Shown: positions 24,642-34,140, counted from the stretch's first letter. The stretch: 64,000 nt of DNA from Thermodesulfitimonas autotrophica (GCF_003815015.1 NZ_RKRE01000002.1:186001-250000); one strand, 5' to 3'. Numbers and translations: made by a program. The notes: generated by a model not told the origin, from the sequence alone.

Positions 24642-26447
24642 TTGCGCGGCTCCGTTCCGGGTGAATTTATCGAAGAGGTCCTGAGCCGGACGGATATCGT
24701 AGCCTTGATCGGGGAGTACGTCCGTCTGGTGAAAAAAGGTCAGCGCTACGTCGGGCTTTGTCCGTTCCACCAGGAGCGGACCCCCTCGTTTACCGTATCA
24801 CCCGACAAACAATTTTTCTACTGTTTTGGTTGCGGTACCGGGGGAGACGCCCTGAAATTTCTCATCTTGCGGGAAAACCTCTCTTTTCCCGAAGCGCTCC
24901 GCCGGCTGGCCGACCGCGCGGGGCTGAAACTTCCCGTGACGGCGCTCGACCCGGAAGCCGAAAGGCGACGCCGCGAACAGGAAACCGTCTGGGAAATAAA
25001 CAGGCTCGTTGCCGGCTACTATGCCCGCCAGCTCCAAGATAAAAGCGGGGCGCCGGCGCGGCAGTACCTTGAAAAAAGAGGCGTACCTTTGACGGTAGCC
25101 TCCAAATTCGAACTCGGTTTCGCTCCTGCTTCCGGAGACGCCCTCCTGGATTTCTTGCGACGTCAGGGGGTGAGCGGCGAAGAGGCCGTCCGTTGCGGGG
25201 TAGCGATCCGCAAAGAGACTGGCGCAGTTGTTGACCGTTTCCGGGGCCGGCTAATTTTCCCTATCCACGACGCTCGCGGCAGGGTGGCGGGTTTTGGCGG
25301 GCGCGCGCTTGACGACGCGACCGAGCCAAAGTATCTTAATTCACCGCAGACCCCTTTTTTCAACAAGCGGGAGCTACTGTACGCCCTCTACCAGGCTCGG
25401 GACACCATCCGCGAAAAGGGTTTTGCGGTCATTGTCGAGGGTTACCTTGACGCGATCACCGCCCATCAGTTTGGCTTTACCAACGTGGTGGCCAGTTTGG
25501 GGACGAGCCTCACCCGGGAACAGGCACGGTTACTTCTTCGGTATACGGCAACGGCGCTCATCGCCTATGACAGCGATACGGCGGGAACGGCAGCCACCCT
25601 GCGGGGTCTTGATCTCCTCCAGGAAGCGGGCTTTGAGGTAAAAGTAGTCCGGGTACCCCAGGGCAAAGATCCGGACGAATTCATAAGGCAAGCGGGAAAG
25701 TCAGCCTGGGAGAAGCTTGTAACCCAGGCTCTCCCTCTTCTCGAGTACAAGGGAATCCATTTAGCCCGCGAGAAAGGGATAGAGACAGCCGCAGCCAAGA
25801 TGGCCGTGCTGCGCGAACTCCTCCCGAACCTCGCTTGGCTTAAGACGGCGCCTGAGATTGAGGAAGGCGTCCGGGCGGTGGCCCAGCTTACCGGCCTTAG
25901 CTGGGAAACTGTGCGGGGTGAACTTGACCGGTTTTTAGAAAAAGGGCAAAAAGACTGGCTAAATCCGCGAAAAAGTGTAAAAAATAAACATAAAATAGAG
26001 TACACGGCGGATGCGCGCAAGCGGGCCGAGGCCTCGCTCCTGCGGCTCCTGCTCGAAAAACCCAGCTTCGCCCAGCAAGTAGAAGCAGCCGGAGGTCGTG
26101 AGATCTTCGCGGACGAAAGATACCGGCGGATTTACCTGACCATAGCTAGGGAAGTTGCTCCTAGCGGTGAGCTACCGACGCCCTTACTCTTCAGCCGTCT
26201 GGCAGAAGATGATAAGGCAACCGTAGCTGCCCTTTTAGCCGCAGAGCTTCCCGAAGCTTCGGAAGCTCTGGTGGAAGACCTGATTGGTATCCTGCGCGAG
26301 AAGAAGCAGCGCGAAAAACGGCAGGAGCTCCTGCTTTCCTTGCAGATGGCGGAAAAAGCAGGAGACGAAGGCCGGGTGCAGGAGCTTTTACGTCAGCTTG
26401 CTGAACTACTCAGGAATAGAAAGGAGGGTTGTGGAAATGGAAGATGA
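24642..26447 (+). CDS. dnaG: DNA primase
   Basis: A 601-residue primase that synthesises RNA primers at the replication fork. Order: a zinc-binding domain with [15 protein letters not shown] and [12 protein letters not shown]; the TOPRIM/RNA-polymerase core with [40 protein letters not shown] and AYDSDTAG; and a C-terminal helicase-binding region. I prefer TTG at 24642, with GGTGGTGGT just upstream; in-frame TTG 24627 and GTG 24630/24633 overlap that element. It overlaps rpoD by 11 nt, forming the usual dnaG-rpoD operon. Confidence 0.95.
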   Translation: MRGSVPGEFIEEVLSRTDIVALIGEYVRLVKKGQRYVGLCPFHQERTPSFTVSPDKQFFYCFGCGTGGDALKFLILRENLSFPEALRRLADRAGLKLPVTALDPEAERRRREQETVWEINRLVAGYYARQLQDKSGAPARQYLEKRGVPLTVASKFELGFAPASGDALLDFLRRQGVSGEEAVRCGVAIRKETGAVVDRFRGRLIFPIHDARGRVAGFGGRALDDATEPKYLNSPQTPFFNKRELLYALYQARDTIREKGFAVIVEGYLDAITAHQFGFTNVVASLGTSLTREQARLLLRYTATALIAYDSDTAGTAATLRGLDLLQEAGFEVKVVRVPQGKDPDEFIRQAGKSAWEKLVTQALPLLEYKGIHLAREKGIETAAAKMAVLRELLPNLAWLKTAPEIEEGVRAVAQLTGLSWETVRGELDRFLEKGQKDWLNPRKSVKNKHKIEYTADARKRAEASLLRLLLEKPSFAQQVEAAGGREIFADERYRRIYLTIAREVAPSGELPTPLLFSRLAEDDKATVAALLAAELPEASEALVEDLIGILREKKQREKRQELLLSLQMAEKAGDEGRVQELLRQLAELLRNRKEGCGNGR

Positions 26448-27519
26448 GCTTCAGTACGGAGAAATCGAAGGGCTGATCGAAAAGGGTAAAAAGCGCGGCA
26501 GTCTTACCTACAGCGAGATTATGGATAGCCTTCAGGGGGTAGATCTTACTTCCGAGCAGATCGAGGATATTTACGAGCGTCTCGCCACCATGGGTATAGA
26601 TGTCGTTCCTGAGGCCCAGGATCTCGAGCCTGCCGAGGGGACGCCCGAACCTTCGCCGATAGACACCGACCTCACCATACCTGAAGGCGTGGAAATTGAC
26701 GACCCGGTGCGGATGTACCTGAAAGAAATCGGGCGCATTCCCCTACTTTCGCCGGAGGAAGAGGTAGAGCTCGCCAAGAGGATGGAGCAGGGCGACGAGG
26801 CCGCCAAGCGCCGGCTGATTGAAGCCAACCTGCGGCTGGTCGTCAGCATTGCTAAGCGGTATGTCGGCCGGGGGATGCTTTTCCTCGACCTGATCCAGGA
26901 AGGAAACCTGGGCTTGATCAAGGCGGTTGAAAAATTTGATTACCGCAAAGGTTATAAGTTTAGCACCTACGCTACCTGGTGGATCCGGCAGGCAATTACC
27001 CGGGCGATTGCGGACCAGGCACGGACCATCCGCATCCCCGTTCACATGGTAGAAACCATAAACAAGCTCATCCGGGTATCGCGCCACCTGCTGCAGGAGC
27101 TTGGTCGCGAGCCCACGCCTGAAGAGATCGCTAAAGAGATGGACATTTCTGAAGAGAAAGTGCGCGAAATCATGAAGATTGCCCAGGAACCGGTGAGCCT
27201 TGAAACACCGATCGGTGAAGAAGAAGATTCGCACCTGGGTGACTTTATCGAAGATCAGGACGCTCAGGCACCGGCGGAGGAAGCTTCCTACCGGCTGTTG
27301 CGGGAGCAACTCAACGAGGTCCTGCAAACGCTGACCGAAAGAGAACAACGGGTCCTGCGGCTGCGCTTCGGGCTTGATGACGGTCGCGCGCGGACCCTGG
27401 AGGAAGTCGGCCAGAAGTTTGGCGTGACGCGGGAGCGAATCCGGCAAATAGAAGCTAAAACCCTTCGCAAGCTGCGTCACCCAAGCCGCTCAAAGAAACT
27501 TAAAGATTACCTTGAATGA
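26437..27519 (+). CDS. rpoD: RNA polymerase principal sigma factor (sigma-A/RpoD)
   Basis: A 360-residue sigma-70 group 1 factor. Region 1.1-like N-terminus, region 1.2 [17 protein letters not shown], region 2 [21 protein letters not shown] and [17 protein letters not shown], region 3, and region 4 [18 protein letters not shown] ... [21 protein letters not shown]. The ATG at 26437 follows AAAGGAGGG. It starts within the end of dnaG. Confidence 0.97.
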   Translation: MEDELQYGEIEGLIEKGKKRGSLTYSEIMDSLQGVDLTSEQIEDIYERLATMGIDVVPEAQDLEPAEGTPEPSPIDTDLTIPEGVEIDDPVRMYLKEIGRIPLLSPEEEVELAKRMEQGDEAAKRRLIEANLRLVVSIAKRYVGRGMLFLDLIQEGNLGLIKAVEKFDYRKGYKFSTYATWWIRQAITRAIADQARTIRIPVHMVETINKLIRVSRHLLQELGREPTPEEIAKEMDISEEKVREIMKIAQEPVSLETPIGEEEDSHLGDFIEDQDAQAPAEEASYRLLREQLNEVLQTLTEREQRVLRLRFGLDDGRARTLEEVGQKFGVTRERIRQIEAKTLRKLRHPSRSKKLKDYLE

Positions 27520-27536
27520 CCCTATCCGGCGTCTTC

Positions 27537-27565
27537 TTGACGACCGGATTATTTTTTTATACAAT
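27537..27565 (+). promoter_or_regulatory. promoter for the tRNA pair
   Basis: TTGACG (27537-27542), a 17-nt spacer and TACAAT (27560-27565), seven bases before the first tRNA. Confidence 0.75.
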
Positions 27566-27571
27566 ATCTTC

Positions 27572-27647
27572 GGGCCCATAGCTCAGCGGTCAGAGCCGCC
27601 GGCTCATAACCGGATGGTCCCAGGTTCGAATCCTGGTGGGCCCACCA
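27572..27647 (+). tRNA. tRNA with CAU anticodon (Met or lysidine-modified Ile2)
   Basis: A full cloverleaf: acceptor GGGCCCA/TGGGCCC, D-stem GCTC/GAGC, anticodon loop CTCATAA, T-stem CCAGG/CCTGG with TTCGAAT, encoded CCA. The loop context GGCTCATAACCGG resembles Bacillus tRNA-Ile2(CAU) more than its tRNA-Met, so identity is left open; it is not an initiator. Confidence 0.93.
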
Positions 27648-27649
27648 GT

Positions 27650-27720
27650 TTAGAGGTTGGAAGTTGGAGGTTAGAGGTTGGAAATTGGGAGTTGGAGGTT
27701 GGGTTGTCTCCAACCTCCGA
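27650..27720 (+). repeat. purine-rich imperfect repeats with a hairpin between two tRNAs
   Basis: Variants of GTTGGAGGTTAGAG recur through the tRNA spacer. The end forms a 9-bp hairpin, GGAGGTTGG and CCAACCTCC. There is no T-tract, so it is not an obvious terminator. Confidence 0.7.
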
Positions 27721-27723
27721 AGT

Positions 27724-27798
27724 GGGCGATTAGCTCAGGGGGAGAGCACTTGCCTTACAAGCAAGGGGTCGCAAGTTCGAATCTTGCATCGCCCACCA
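27724..27798 (+). tRNA. tRNA-Val (anticodon TAC)
   Basis: Acceptor GGGCGAT/ATCGCCC, D-stem GCTC/GAGC, anticodon loop CTTACAA, T-stem GCAAG/CTTGC with TTCGAAT, encoded CCA. Confidence 0.95.
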
Positions 27799-27919
27799 CT
27801 CAGAAAATTAAGTTCTCAAGCAATAGGAGTCCGGGGAAAACCCGGTTCTTCTTTTACCGGAGAAGCTTAAGTAACCTAGTTTGGTACCGCCGGGAGCGGC
27901 GGCCCGGAGGTAGCGGACG

Positions 27920-28600
27920 ATTAAGCTTTCACCGCGACTTCAGGCAGTAGCAGACCTCGTACCGCCCAGCCGGTGTGTGGCGGATATCGGTACCGACCAT
28001 GCCCTTCTGCCTCTTTACCTGGTTGAACAGGGGATCGTGGCCCGGGTGATCGCGGTAGAAAAAGAAGCGGGGCCAGCGATAGTTGCTCGGAGAACCGTAG
28101 CCGCCCGGGGGCTCATGGACCGCATTGAAGTGCGCGTTGGTGACGGCCTCGCCCCCCTCCGCCCTGGTGAAGCAGAGATTATCGTTCTGGCTGGGCTCGG
28201 CGGTGAAAAAATCGCCACTATCCTGGCCCACGGCATAGAGACGGCCCGCACGGCCCGGCAGCTTGTCTTACAGCCGATGAACCGGGCGGCAATCCTGAGA
28301 CGCTGGCTGGCCGAGAACGCGTGGCGCATCGCAGCAGAAACTCTCGTCGCGGAGAAAAAATGGCTGTACCAGATAATTACGGCGGCGCCCGGAAAAGAAG
28401 GGCAACTCAGCTGGCTCGAAGCGGAGCTTGGCCCCTGCCTTCTCGCCTCCCACCACCCCCTGCTCCCGGAACTGATCCGGCGGCTTATCATCCGCTACGA
28501 ACAGGAACTCGCTGGTCTCGCGCAGGCTTCCGGGGAACAGATTACCGCCCGGCGTGCAGAACTCCGGTACCGCCTGAGCCAGTTACGTGCCTTACGGTAA
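27920..28600 (+). CDS. trmK: tRNA (adenine22-N1)-methyltransferase TrmK
   Basis: A 226-residue SAM-dependent methyltransferase modifying A22 of some tRNAs. Motif I is VADIGTDHALLPLYLV, followed by VIAVEKEAGPA and VLAGLGGEKIATIL, with LVLQPMNR. The family N-terminus reads KLSxRLQAxADLVP; here this appears as KLSPRLQAVADLVP directly after an ATT at 27920. GGAGG lies 9 nt before that ATT and no ATG/GTG/TTG is available in frame until GTG at 27959/27977, which would remove conserved residues. So the start is probably ATT. The usual partner, yqfO, is absent; rnpB follows. Confidence 0.9.
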   Translation: MKLSPRLQAVADLVPPSRCVADIGTDHALLPLYLVEQGIVARVIAVEKEAGPAIVARRTVAARGLMDRIEVRVGDGLAPLRPGEAEIIVLAGLGGEKIATILAHGIETARTARQLVLQPMNRAAILRRWLAENAWRIAAETLVAEKKWLYQIITAAPGKEGQLSWLEAELGPCLLASHHPLLPELIRRLIIRYEQELAGLAQASGEQITARRAELRYRLSQLRALR

Positions 28601-28676
28601 ACCGTTACCCGAGCGAGCGACTGATAGGCTGAGCACTATAGCCCCCCTCCTAAAGCACGCGCCAACTCCTGGCCCG

Positions 28677-28705
28677 TTGCTTTCGACCGCAAAAACCGCT
28701 ATACT
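28677..28705 (+). promoter_or_regulatory. rnpB promoter
   Basis: TTGCTT (28677-28682), a 17-nt spacer and TATACT (28700-28705), eight bases before the RNA. Confidence 0.8.
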
Positions 28706-28713
28706 CATATTAG

Positions 28714-29066
28714 GTGAGTAAACCAGGTGGTCGCGGGTGCAAGACGCGTAAAGTCGCACCTGAGGAAAGTCCGAGCTCCACAGGGCAGGGTGCCGGGTAA
28801 TACCCGGCGGGGGCGACCCCAGGGAAAGTGCCACAGAAATGTAGACCGCCCCGTGAGTGCGGGGTAAGGGTGCAACGGTGCGGTAAGAGCGCACCAGCGG
28901 CCGGGCAACCGGCCGGCTAGGTAAACCCCACCCGGAGCAAGGCCGCGTAGGGGGACAATGGAGTGGCCCGCTCCGTCCCCGGGTAGGCCGCAGGAGGCGC
29001 CAGGGCAACCGGCGTCCCAGATAAATGACCACCCTCGACAGAACTCGGCTTACAGGTTTACTCACC
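28714..29066 (+). ncRNA. rnpB: RNase P RNA, bacterial class A
   Basis: The catalytic RNA that matures tRNA 5' ends. The P1 ends pair (GTGAGTAAACC at 28714 with GGTTTACTCAC ending ~29066). Universal elements are present: GAGGAAAGTCCGAGCTCC near 28760, CACAGAAATGTAGACCGCC-like P-arm near 28832, and ACAGAACTCGGCTTA near 29038. Length (~353 nt) suits class A. A terminator follows. Confidence 0.96.
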
Positions 29067-29069
29067 CAC

Positions 29070-29109
29070 GCCAAACGGCGGTTTTACCGCAGTTTGGCTT
29101 TTATTTTTT
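29070..29109 (+). terminator. rnpB terminator
   Basis: GCCAAAC (29070) pairs with GTTTGGC (29092-29098), with an inner GCGG/CCGC, then TTTTATTTTTT. The same hairpin theme recurs at 33178 and 38093. Confidence 0.9.
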
Positions 29110-29562
29110 GTGTACAGGGGAAAAACCGTAACCAAAATTTAATTTTTCTCTTGTGTTTGTGTTGTGGCAGCCCGGACCCGGCTCCTCTCTAATTTTCGAC
29201 AATATTTCGGAAATTTGGCTGCTAAAGAGATAAATTTTTGTGGAGACCTGCAGGAATTTGACGGAGAATGCAGAAAAATAACGAAAACCAGATCCTCTGC
29301 TCAAAGTGCCGGAGTTAAGGTTAGTAAACTGATCACGGTTTATTTCTCGGCGTTTATTCCCCAGAAAAAGCAACTACCTTCAGGAAGCTGCTTCCAACCA
29401 GTACCAATTCGCTCACGCGTCTCTGGCACCTAGGAGGATAAGGGGGGGTGAAAAAACAGAGTAATAGCACAGAGACGAGAGCTCTTCGCGAACGTCAGCC
29501 TGCTTTGGTCAAGTTTATCACTCTTTGCTGTCCCTTTGTTTGTAGGAAGGGAGGAAGATTGA
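29110..29562. other. AT-rich leader region before the hydrogenase operon
   Basis: No convincing gene. A 63-codon ORF starts at GTG 29448 behind AGGAGG (29433-29438) but overlaps the hydrogenase gene out of frame and resembles nothing I recognise. A TGTCGAA-type 7-mer on the minus strand at ~29195 could be a Spo0A box or chance. I found no clear -35/-10 pair. Confidence 0.4.
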
Positions 29563-30672
29563 ATGGCAAAAGGGCGAAGGATTGTTTCTATCTCCGAAAC
29601 CGCCGGCGCGGATGGAATGCTCGCGATGCTGAAGCATAAAGGGGTTTCCCGCCGGGAGTTCCTCAGGTTCTGTGCAGTCATTGGCGCTACGCTGGCCGTT
29701 CCTGTAGAGATGGTCGGTAAGATCGCCGATGCGCTGGCATCAGTCCGCCGCCCCCCTGTTATTTGGCTGGAATTTCAGGATTGTGCCGGGTGCACCGAGT
29801 CCTTCCTGCGGGCCTCCCGCCCGACAGTGGCCGAGATCGTGCTGGACCTACTTTCGGTAGATTACCACGAGACGATTATGGCGGCGGCTGGCCGACAGGC
29901 GGAGGAAGCAAGAGAAGCAACGATCAAGACCGGTGGTCACCTCGTTATCGTGGAAGGCTCTATTCCCATCAAGGATGGCGGCCTCTACTGCTGTGTAGGC
30001 GGGCGCACAGCAATGGAAATCCTTTCGGAAGCCACCCGCGGGGCGGCCGCTGTGATTGCCGTGGGCAACTGCGCGGCCTTCGGCGGCTTGGCGGCGGCTG
30101 AGCCCAATCCTACGGGAGCGGTAGGCGTGCGCGACTTGGTAAAGGGCGTGCCCGTAATCAACCTTCCCGGCTGTCCCGTGAACGCAATCAATATAACGGC
30201 TACGGTTGTTCACTACCTTACTTTTAAATCCCTGCCGGAACTGGATGCCTGGGGCCGGCCTCTCTTTGCTTACGGCAAACGGATTCACGATAACTGTGAG
30301 CGCCGCGCCCATTTCGACGCCGGCCAGTTCGTCGAAGCCTGGGGGGACGAAGGCCACCGGAAGGGCTGGTGTCTTTACAAAATGGGTTGTAAAGGACCCG
30401 AAACTTACAGCAACTGTCCCACCGTCCGTTGGAATGAGGGGATTAATTGGCCGGTCGGTGCCGGCCACGGCTGCGTTGGCTGCACGCAGCCAGGTTTCTG
30501 GGATACGATGACGCCCTTCTACCGGCGGTTGCCGACGGTACCGGGCTTCTCGGTTGAGTCCACCGCGGACAAGATTGGCCTTGGCCTCGCGGCGGCGGCC
30601 GCCGTCGGGGTTGCCGCGCACGCGGTGGCCAGCTCTGTGCGGCGCAAGACAAAAGGAACGGAGGAGTCATAG
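29563..30672 (+). CDS. NiFe hydrogenase small subunit (group 1, Tat-exported)
   Basis: A 369-residue Fe-S subunit of a membrane-bound uptake hydrogenase. A twin-arginine signal (SRREFLRF, residue ~29) and hydrophobic stretch direct it outside the cytoplasm. Proximal cluster ligands begin at DCAGCTES; medial and distal ligands are visible in CLYKMGCKGPETYSNCP and GHGCVGCTQPGFWD. A C-terminal hydrophobic helix (~residues 330-355) is the membrane anchor that contacts cytochrome b. The ATG follows AGGGAGGAAG. It is first of three genes (small, large, cytochrome b); no hyp genes or maturation protease are in the window. Confidence 0.94.
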   Translation: MAKGRRIVSISETAGADGMLAMLKHKGVSRREFLRFCAVIGATLAVPVEMVGKIADALASVRRPPVIWLEFQDCAGCTESFLRASRPTVAEIVLDLLSVDYHETIMAAAGRQAEEAREATIKTGGHLVIVEGSIPIKDGGLYCCVGGRTAMEILSEATRGAAAVIAVGNCAAFGGLAAAEPNPTGAVGVRDLVKGVPVINLPGCPVNAINITATVVHYLTFKSLPELDAWGRPLFAYGKRIHDNCERRAHFDAGQFVEAWGDEGHRKGWCLYKMGCKGPETYSNCPTVRWNEGINWPVGAGHGCVGCTQPGFWDTMTPFYRRLPTVPGFSVESTADKIGLGLAAAAAVGVAAHAVASSVRRKTKGTEES

Positions 30673-30697
30673 GAGACTCTTTAAGGAGGGGTAATCT

Positions 30698-32413
30698 ATG
30701 CCCAGGGTTGTTATTGACCCTGTAACCCGAATTGAGGGCCATTTGCGAATTGAGGCGGAGGTTTCAGGTAGAAACGTAGCCAGTGCATGGAGCAGTGGCA
30801 CCATGTTTCGGGGTCTCGAAACCATTTTAAAAGGTCGCGATCCCCGGGATGCTTGGCTTTTTACCCAGCGGATATGCGGCGTCTGTACGACGGTCCACGC
30901 CATTTGTTCCGTGCGGGCGGTAGAAGATGCCCTTGGCATTCAGATTCCGCCGAACGCGCGGATGATCCGCAACATCATTGAAGGTATCCAGTATGTCCAG
31001 GACCATGTGATTCACTTCTATCACCTCCACGCTTTAGACTGGGTGGATATTGTTAAAGCGTTGGACGCAGATCCGGCGAAAACATCTCAATTAGCGCAGT
31101 CTATTTCCGACTGGCCTAAGTCCAGCGCGGCTTATTTCAAAGGCGTCAAGGAACGCGTCCAGGCTTTCGTAAAAAGCGGCCAACTGGGGCCCTTTGCTAA
31201 CGCTTACTGGGGGCACCCGGCGTACAAGCTGCCACCGGAGGCTAACCTGATGGCTGTAGCGCACTATCTGGAGGCGCTGGAGTGGCAGCGGGAGGTGATT
31301 AAGGCCCACGCGATTTTAGGCGGCAAGAACCCTCACCTCCAGACTTATCTAGTGGGCGGAATGTCGTGCCCGGTAGACCCGAACAGTCAGGCGGGTCTGA
31401 ACGCCGATAGTATCGCCTACCTCAAAGAGCTTTTCGCCAAGGCGAAGGAGTTTGTGGAAAAGGTTTACCTCCCGGATGTGCTGGCGGTAGCGCCCTTCTA
31501 TTTAGACTGGGCCAAAGTGGGCGAGGGACTAGGCAACTTCCTTAGCTTCGGGGACTTTCCCCTCACCGACACCAAGAGTAGCGACGATCCCGGTGACCTC
31601 TTCCTGCCCCGCGGGGTTATCCTGAACCGGGATCTGAAGACCGTCCATCCGGTTGACCAGAAAAAGGTGGCCGAGTATGTAACCCATTCGTGGTATTCCT
31701 ACGAAGATGATAAGAAATCCAAACACCCGTGGGAGGGAGAAACCCGGCCCAACTACACCGGTCCCAAGCCGCCTTATAAGTACCTGAACGTAGACGGGAA
31801 GTATTCCTGGCTTAAAGCCCCGCGTTACGACGACAAAGCGGTGGAAGTGGGACCGCTGGCGAGGATGCTTGTGGCTTACGCCGCCGGGCACCCACGGGTG
31901 AAGCATTGGATAGACGCTGTGCTGGCGAAGTTACGCGTCGGGCCGGAGGCCCTCTTTTCCACCCTGGGCCGGACCGCTGCCCGCTGCATCGAAACGGTCG
32001 TCATCGCCGAGCAGTTAATCCCGTGGACCGACGAACTGGCGGCCAATATCAGCAAAGGCGACTTGCGCATCCACGAGCAGAAGCACTGGGAGCCGTCCAC
32101 CTGGCCTAAGGAAGCGGAAGGTTGGGGCTGGACGGAGGCGCCGCGGGGAGCATTGGGTCACTGGGTGAGGATCAAGGACGGCAAGATCGAAAATTACCAG
32201 TGTATTGTGCCCACCACCTGGAACGCTTCACCGCGGGATGCAAGTGGCCAGCCCGGCGCTTACGAGGCGGCCCTTGTCGGTACTCCTGTTGCGGATCCGG
32301 AAAAGCCGTTGGAGATTTTACGTACCATCCACTCCTTCGATCCGTGTATAGCCTGCGCAGTTCACATGGTAGAGCCACGCGGTCGTAAAACCTTCTATAT
32401 AAGTGGCTGCTAA
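30698..32413 (+). CDS. NiFe hydrogenase large subunit
   Basis: A 571-residue NiFe-site subunit that oxidises H2. L1 motif: RICGVCTTVHA near residue 58; L2 motif: DPCIACAVHM near the C-terminus. The N-terminus VIDPVTRIEGHLRIEAEV is typical. After the conserved His there is a 15-residue tail (VEPRGRKTFYISGC) that a maturation endopeptidase would remove. That enzyme is not encoded nearby. AAGGAGGGG lies 7 nt before the ATG, 25 nt after the small subunit. Confidence 0.96.
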   Translation: MPRVVIDPVTRIEGHLRIEAEVSGRNVASAWSSGTMFRGLETILKGRDPRDAWLFTQRICGVCTTVHAICSVRAVEDALGIQIPPNARMIRNIIEGIQYVQDHVIHFYHLHALDWVDIVKALDADPAKTSQLAQSISDWPKSSAAYFKGVKERVQAFVKSGQLGPFANAYWGHPAYKLPPEANLMAVAHYLEALEWQREVIKAHAILGGKNPHLQTYLVGGMSCPVDPNSQAGLNADSIAYLKELFAKAKEFVEKVYLPDVLAVAPFYLDWAKVGEGLGNFLSFGDFPLTDTKSSDDPGDLFLPRGVILNRDLKTVHPVDQKKVAEYVTHSWYSYEDDKKSKHPWEGETRPNYTGPKPPYKYLNVDGKYSWLKAPRYDDKAVEVGPLARMLVAYAAGHPRVKHWIDAVLAKLRVGPEALFSTLGRTAARCIETVVIAEQLIPWTDELAANISKGDLRIHEQKHWEPSTWPKEAEGWGWTEAPRGALGHWVRIKDGKIENYQCIVPTTWNASPRDASGQPGAYEAALVGTPVADPEKPLEILRTIHSFDPCIACAVHMVEPRGRKTFYISGC

Positions 32414-32426
32414 GGGGGTGACGCTT

Positions 32427-33083
32427 ATGAGACGAGTGCTGGTATGGGAACTTCCGGTACGCGTCTTCCACTGGGCCACGGCGCTCAGCATCTTCGCCCT
32501 GGCGCTTACGGGTTATTATATCGGTAACCCCTTCGTGATCGTGTCTGGTGATGCCGCGCAGGCTTACCTGATGGGGTGGATGCGCGCTGTCCATTTTGTG
32601 GCTGCCTTTGTTTTAGGGATAGCCCTGCTGGTACGCATTTACTGGTTCTTCCGCGGGAACCGCTACGCCAGTTGGCGCGAGTGGATCCCCACCAGCCGGG
32701 AGCGCTGGAGCTTTTTCTGGCGGCAACTCAAGTACTATCTCTTCCTGCAGCGGGAACGCCCTCTCTACGTAGGGCATAACCCGGTGGCCGGGCTAAGCTA
32801 TCTGGTTGTGGGGCTGTTAATCCTGGTGCAAGGCCTCACCGGGTTCGCGCTTTACGCCGAAGCTTTTCAGGATGGTTTCTGGCGGTTTTTCTTCGGGTGG
32901 CTCCTGGTCCTCTTTGCCAACCAGGACCTCCGCCTCATCCACCACGTTACTATGTGGCTCATTCTCGCCTTCTTTGTCGTACATCTTTATATGGGTATCC
33001 TGGCGGAGATTGAGGAGCGTAACGGGACCCTTGGCAGTATCGTTAGCGGTGTCAAGTTTGAGGAGCCAAGGGGTGCTGAATAG
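32427..33083 (+). CDS. NiFe hydrogenase b-type cytochrome subunit
   Basis: A 218-residue membrane protein of the HyaC/HydC family that passes electrons from the small subunit to menaquinone. Four hydrophobic segments are seen; haem-ligand histidines lie in VFHWATALSIF, VHFVAAFVLG and LIHHVTMWLILAFFVVHLYMG. I chose ATG 32427, nine codons inside the longest frame, since AAGGGGGTG lies 6 nt upstream and the earlier codons overlap the large subunit stop. Confidence 0.94.
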   Translation: MRRVLVWELPVRVFHWATALSIFALALTGYYIGNPFVIVSGDAAQAYLMGWMRAVHFVAAFVLGIALLVRIYWFFRGNRYASWREWIPTSRERWSFFWRQLKYYLFLQRERPLYVGHNPVAGLSYLVVGLLILVQGLTGFALYAEAFQDGFWRFFFGWLLVLFANQDLRLIHHVTMWLILAFFVVHLYMGILAEIEERNGTLGSIVSGVKFEEPRGAE

Positions 33084-33111
33084 CTACCCCGCAAATACAA
33101 ATTCTAAAAGG

Positions 33112-33221
33112 GCCATGGCCTTGGGAGGGGGAAAACGCCCCAAGGTCCGTTAGATCTGGACTTACATTACTTACCGACGCCAAATCGCGCTTAAGAGTGC
33201 GGTTTGGCTTTTGTTTTTTGC
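33112..33221 (+). repeat. rnpB-tail-like repeat, copy A (with terminator)
   Basis: About 90% identical to 38026-38137. It contains a hairpin (CCTTGGG ... CCCCAAGG), a GGACTTACA..TTACTTACC stretch like the rnpB 3' end, and a terminator GCCAAA ... TTTGGC followed by TTTTGTTTTTT. It terminates the hydrogenase operon. Confidence 0.85.
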
Positions 33222-33301
33222 CGTTTCTTCTGCCTAGCAAGAGGAGTTTCGGCACCTACCCGAGAAAATTTACCGGGGTAAAAAAGAGGTGGCAAAAAGA
33301 G

Positions 33302-33379
33302 GTGGTGGATCGCCTGCCGCCGCAGGTCCGGGAGAGCTTTCAAGAATTTCAGAGGCTGGTAGGTTCGACGTGGGCATGA
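33302..33379 (+). CDS. possible 25-residue ORF, unrecognised
   Basis: A GTG at 33302 behind AAGAGGTGG opens a short amphipathic peptide (RLPPQVRESFQEFQRLV core) ending in TGA. It could be a remnant of a larger gene or spurious. Nothing else is seen in 33222-33480. Confidence 0.2.
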   Translation: MVDRLPPQVRESFQEFQRLVGSTWA

Positions 33380-33480
33380 CACTGGCCGTAGCCTTGAATG
33401 CTACTTTAAAAATCAAAATCCTTGGAAAAGGTCCGCACAGAAAACGAGGATTTATGCTTTAAACCGGGAGGCGCCAGAAG

Positions 33481-33957
33481 ATGCGAAATAACGAAGGAAC
33501 ACGGGGCCGGATCATAGCTGTGTGTCTGAGCAAGAACAAGGGCGAACGAAAAGAAAACATAGGGAAAGGTAGGCTGGTGGCCGGCCACGGTCTCGAAGGT
33601 GACGCCCACGCAGGTAACTGGCACCGCCAGGTAAGCCTCCTTGCCCTCGAAAGCATCGAAAAGATGCGGGCGCGAGGTTTGGAAGTTGGCCCCGGAGACT
33701 TCGCGGAAAACATCACTACCCAAGGGCTGAACCTTACCCGCCTACCCGTGGGGACCCTCCTGCGGATCGGCACCGCGCTCGGAGAGGTGACTCAGATCGG
33801 GAAGGCGTGCCACACCGCCTGCGCCATCAGGCGCCAGGCGGGGGACTGCATTATGCCCCGCGAGGGGATCTTCGTCCGGATAATCGAAAGCGGCGCGGTC
33901 GAGGTAGGAGACACTGTGGAAGTGGTCGCTATAGGCTGCCCACCCGAGCGACGATAA
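33481..33957 (+). CDS. MOSC domain protein
   Basis: A 158-residue stand-alone MOSC domain, a family that handles sulfur bound to molybdenum cofactor or other carriers. Motifs: GHGLEGDAHAGNWHRQVSLL, GDFAENITTQGL, LPVGTLLRIG and the conserved Cys in GKACHTACAI. The ATG follows GGGAGGCG. Its neighbours concern sulfur transfer and Fe-S assembly, but its exact substrate is unknown. Confidence 0.9.
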   Translation: MRNNEGTRGRIIAVCLSKNKGERKENIGKGRLVAGHGLEGDAHAGNWHRQVSLLALESIEKMRARGLEVGPGDFAENITTQGLNLTRLPVGTLLRIGTALGEVTQIGKACHTACAIRRQAGDCIMPREGIFVRIIESGAVEVGDTVEVVAIGCPPERR

Positions 33958-34111
33958 GCTTCTACTGCCGAACTACCTACTTTTGACAACAACTACCCAG
34001 GATTCAACTCTTCCCAAAGCAAAATATAGTCTTCCAGGCTATAAGCGAAACCACCCTCCTCTGTTCTGTGCTACAAAGGGAGCTACCCTCCTCTGCCCTT
34101 GCGTTACCCTC

Positions 34112-34140
34112 TTGACAAGAAAGCTTTCCTGCTTTATCAT
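34112..34140 (+). promoter_or_regulatory. promoter of the zinc-ribbon/rrf2-nadA-nifS-iscU operon
   Basis: TTGACA (34112-34117), a 17-nt spacer and TATCAT (34135-34140). An AT-rich imperfect palindrome (ATGATAATATTAAT) follows and could bind the Rrf2 regulator. The upstream part, 33958-34111, shows only a repeated CCCTCCTCTG and no gene. Confidence 0.7.

Noticed and set aside
29192-29202. TTGTCGAAAAT (minus), Spo0A-box-like, upstream of the hydrogenase; another TGTCGAA at 39561
   Set aside because: A 7-mer with degeneracy occurs by chance several times in 64 kb, and no promoter context supports either site.
29448-29639. 63-codon ORF with AGGAGG upstream, before the hydrogenase small subunit
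   Set aside because: It overlaps the start of the hydrogenase gene out of frame, has no recognisable motif, and its composition in the overlap follows the hydrogenase frame.
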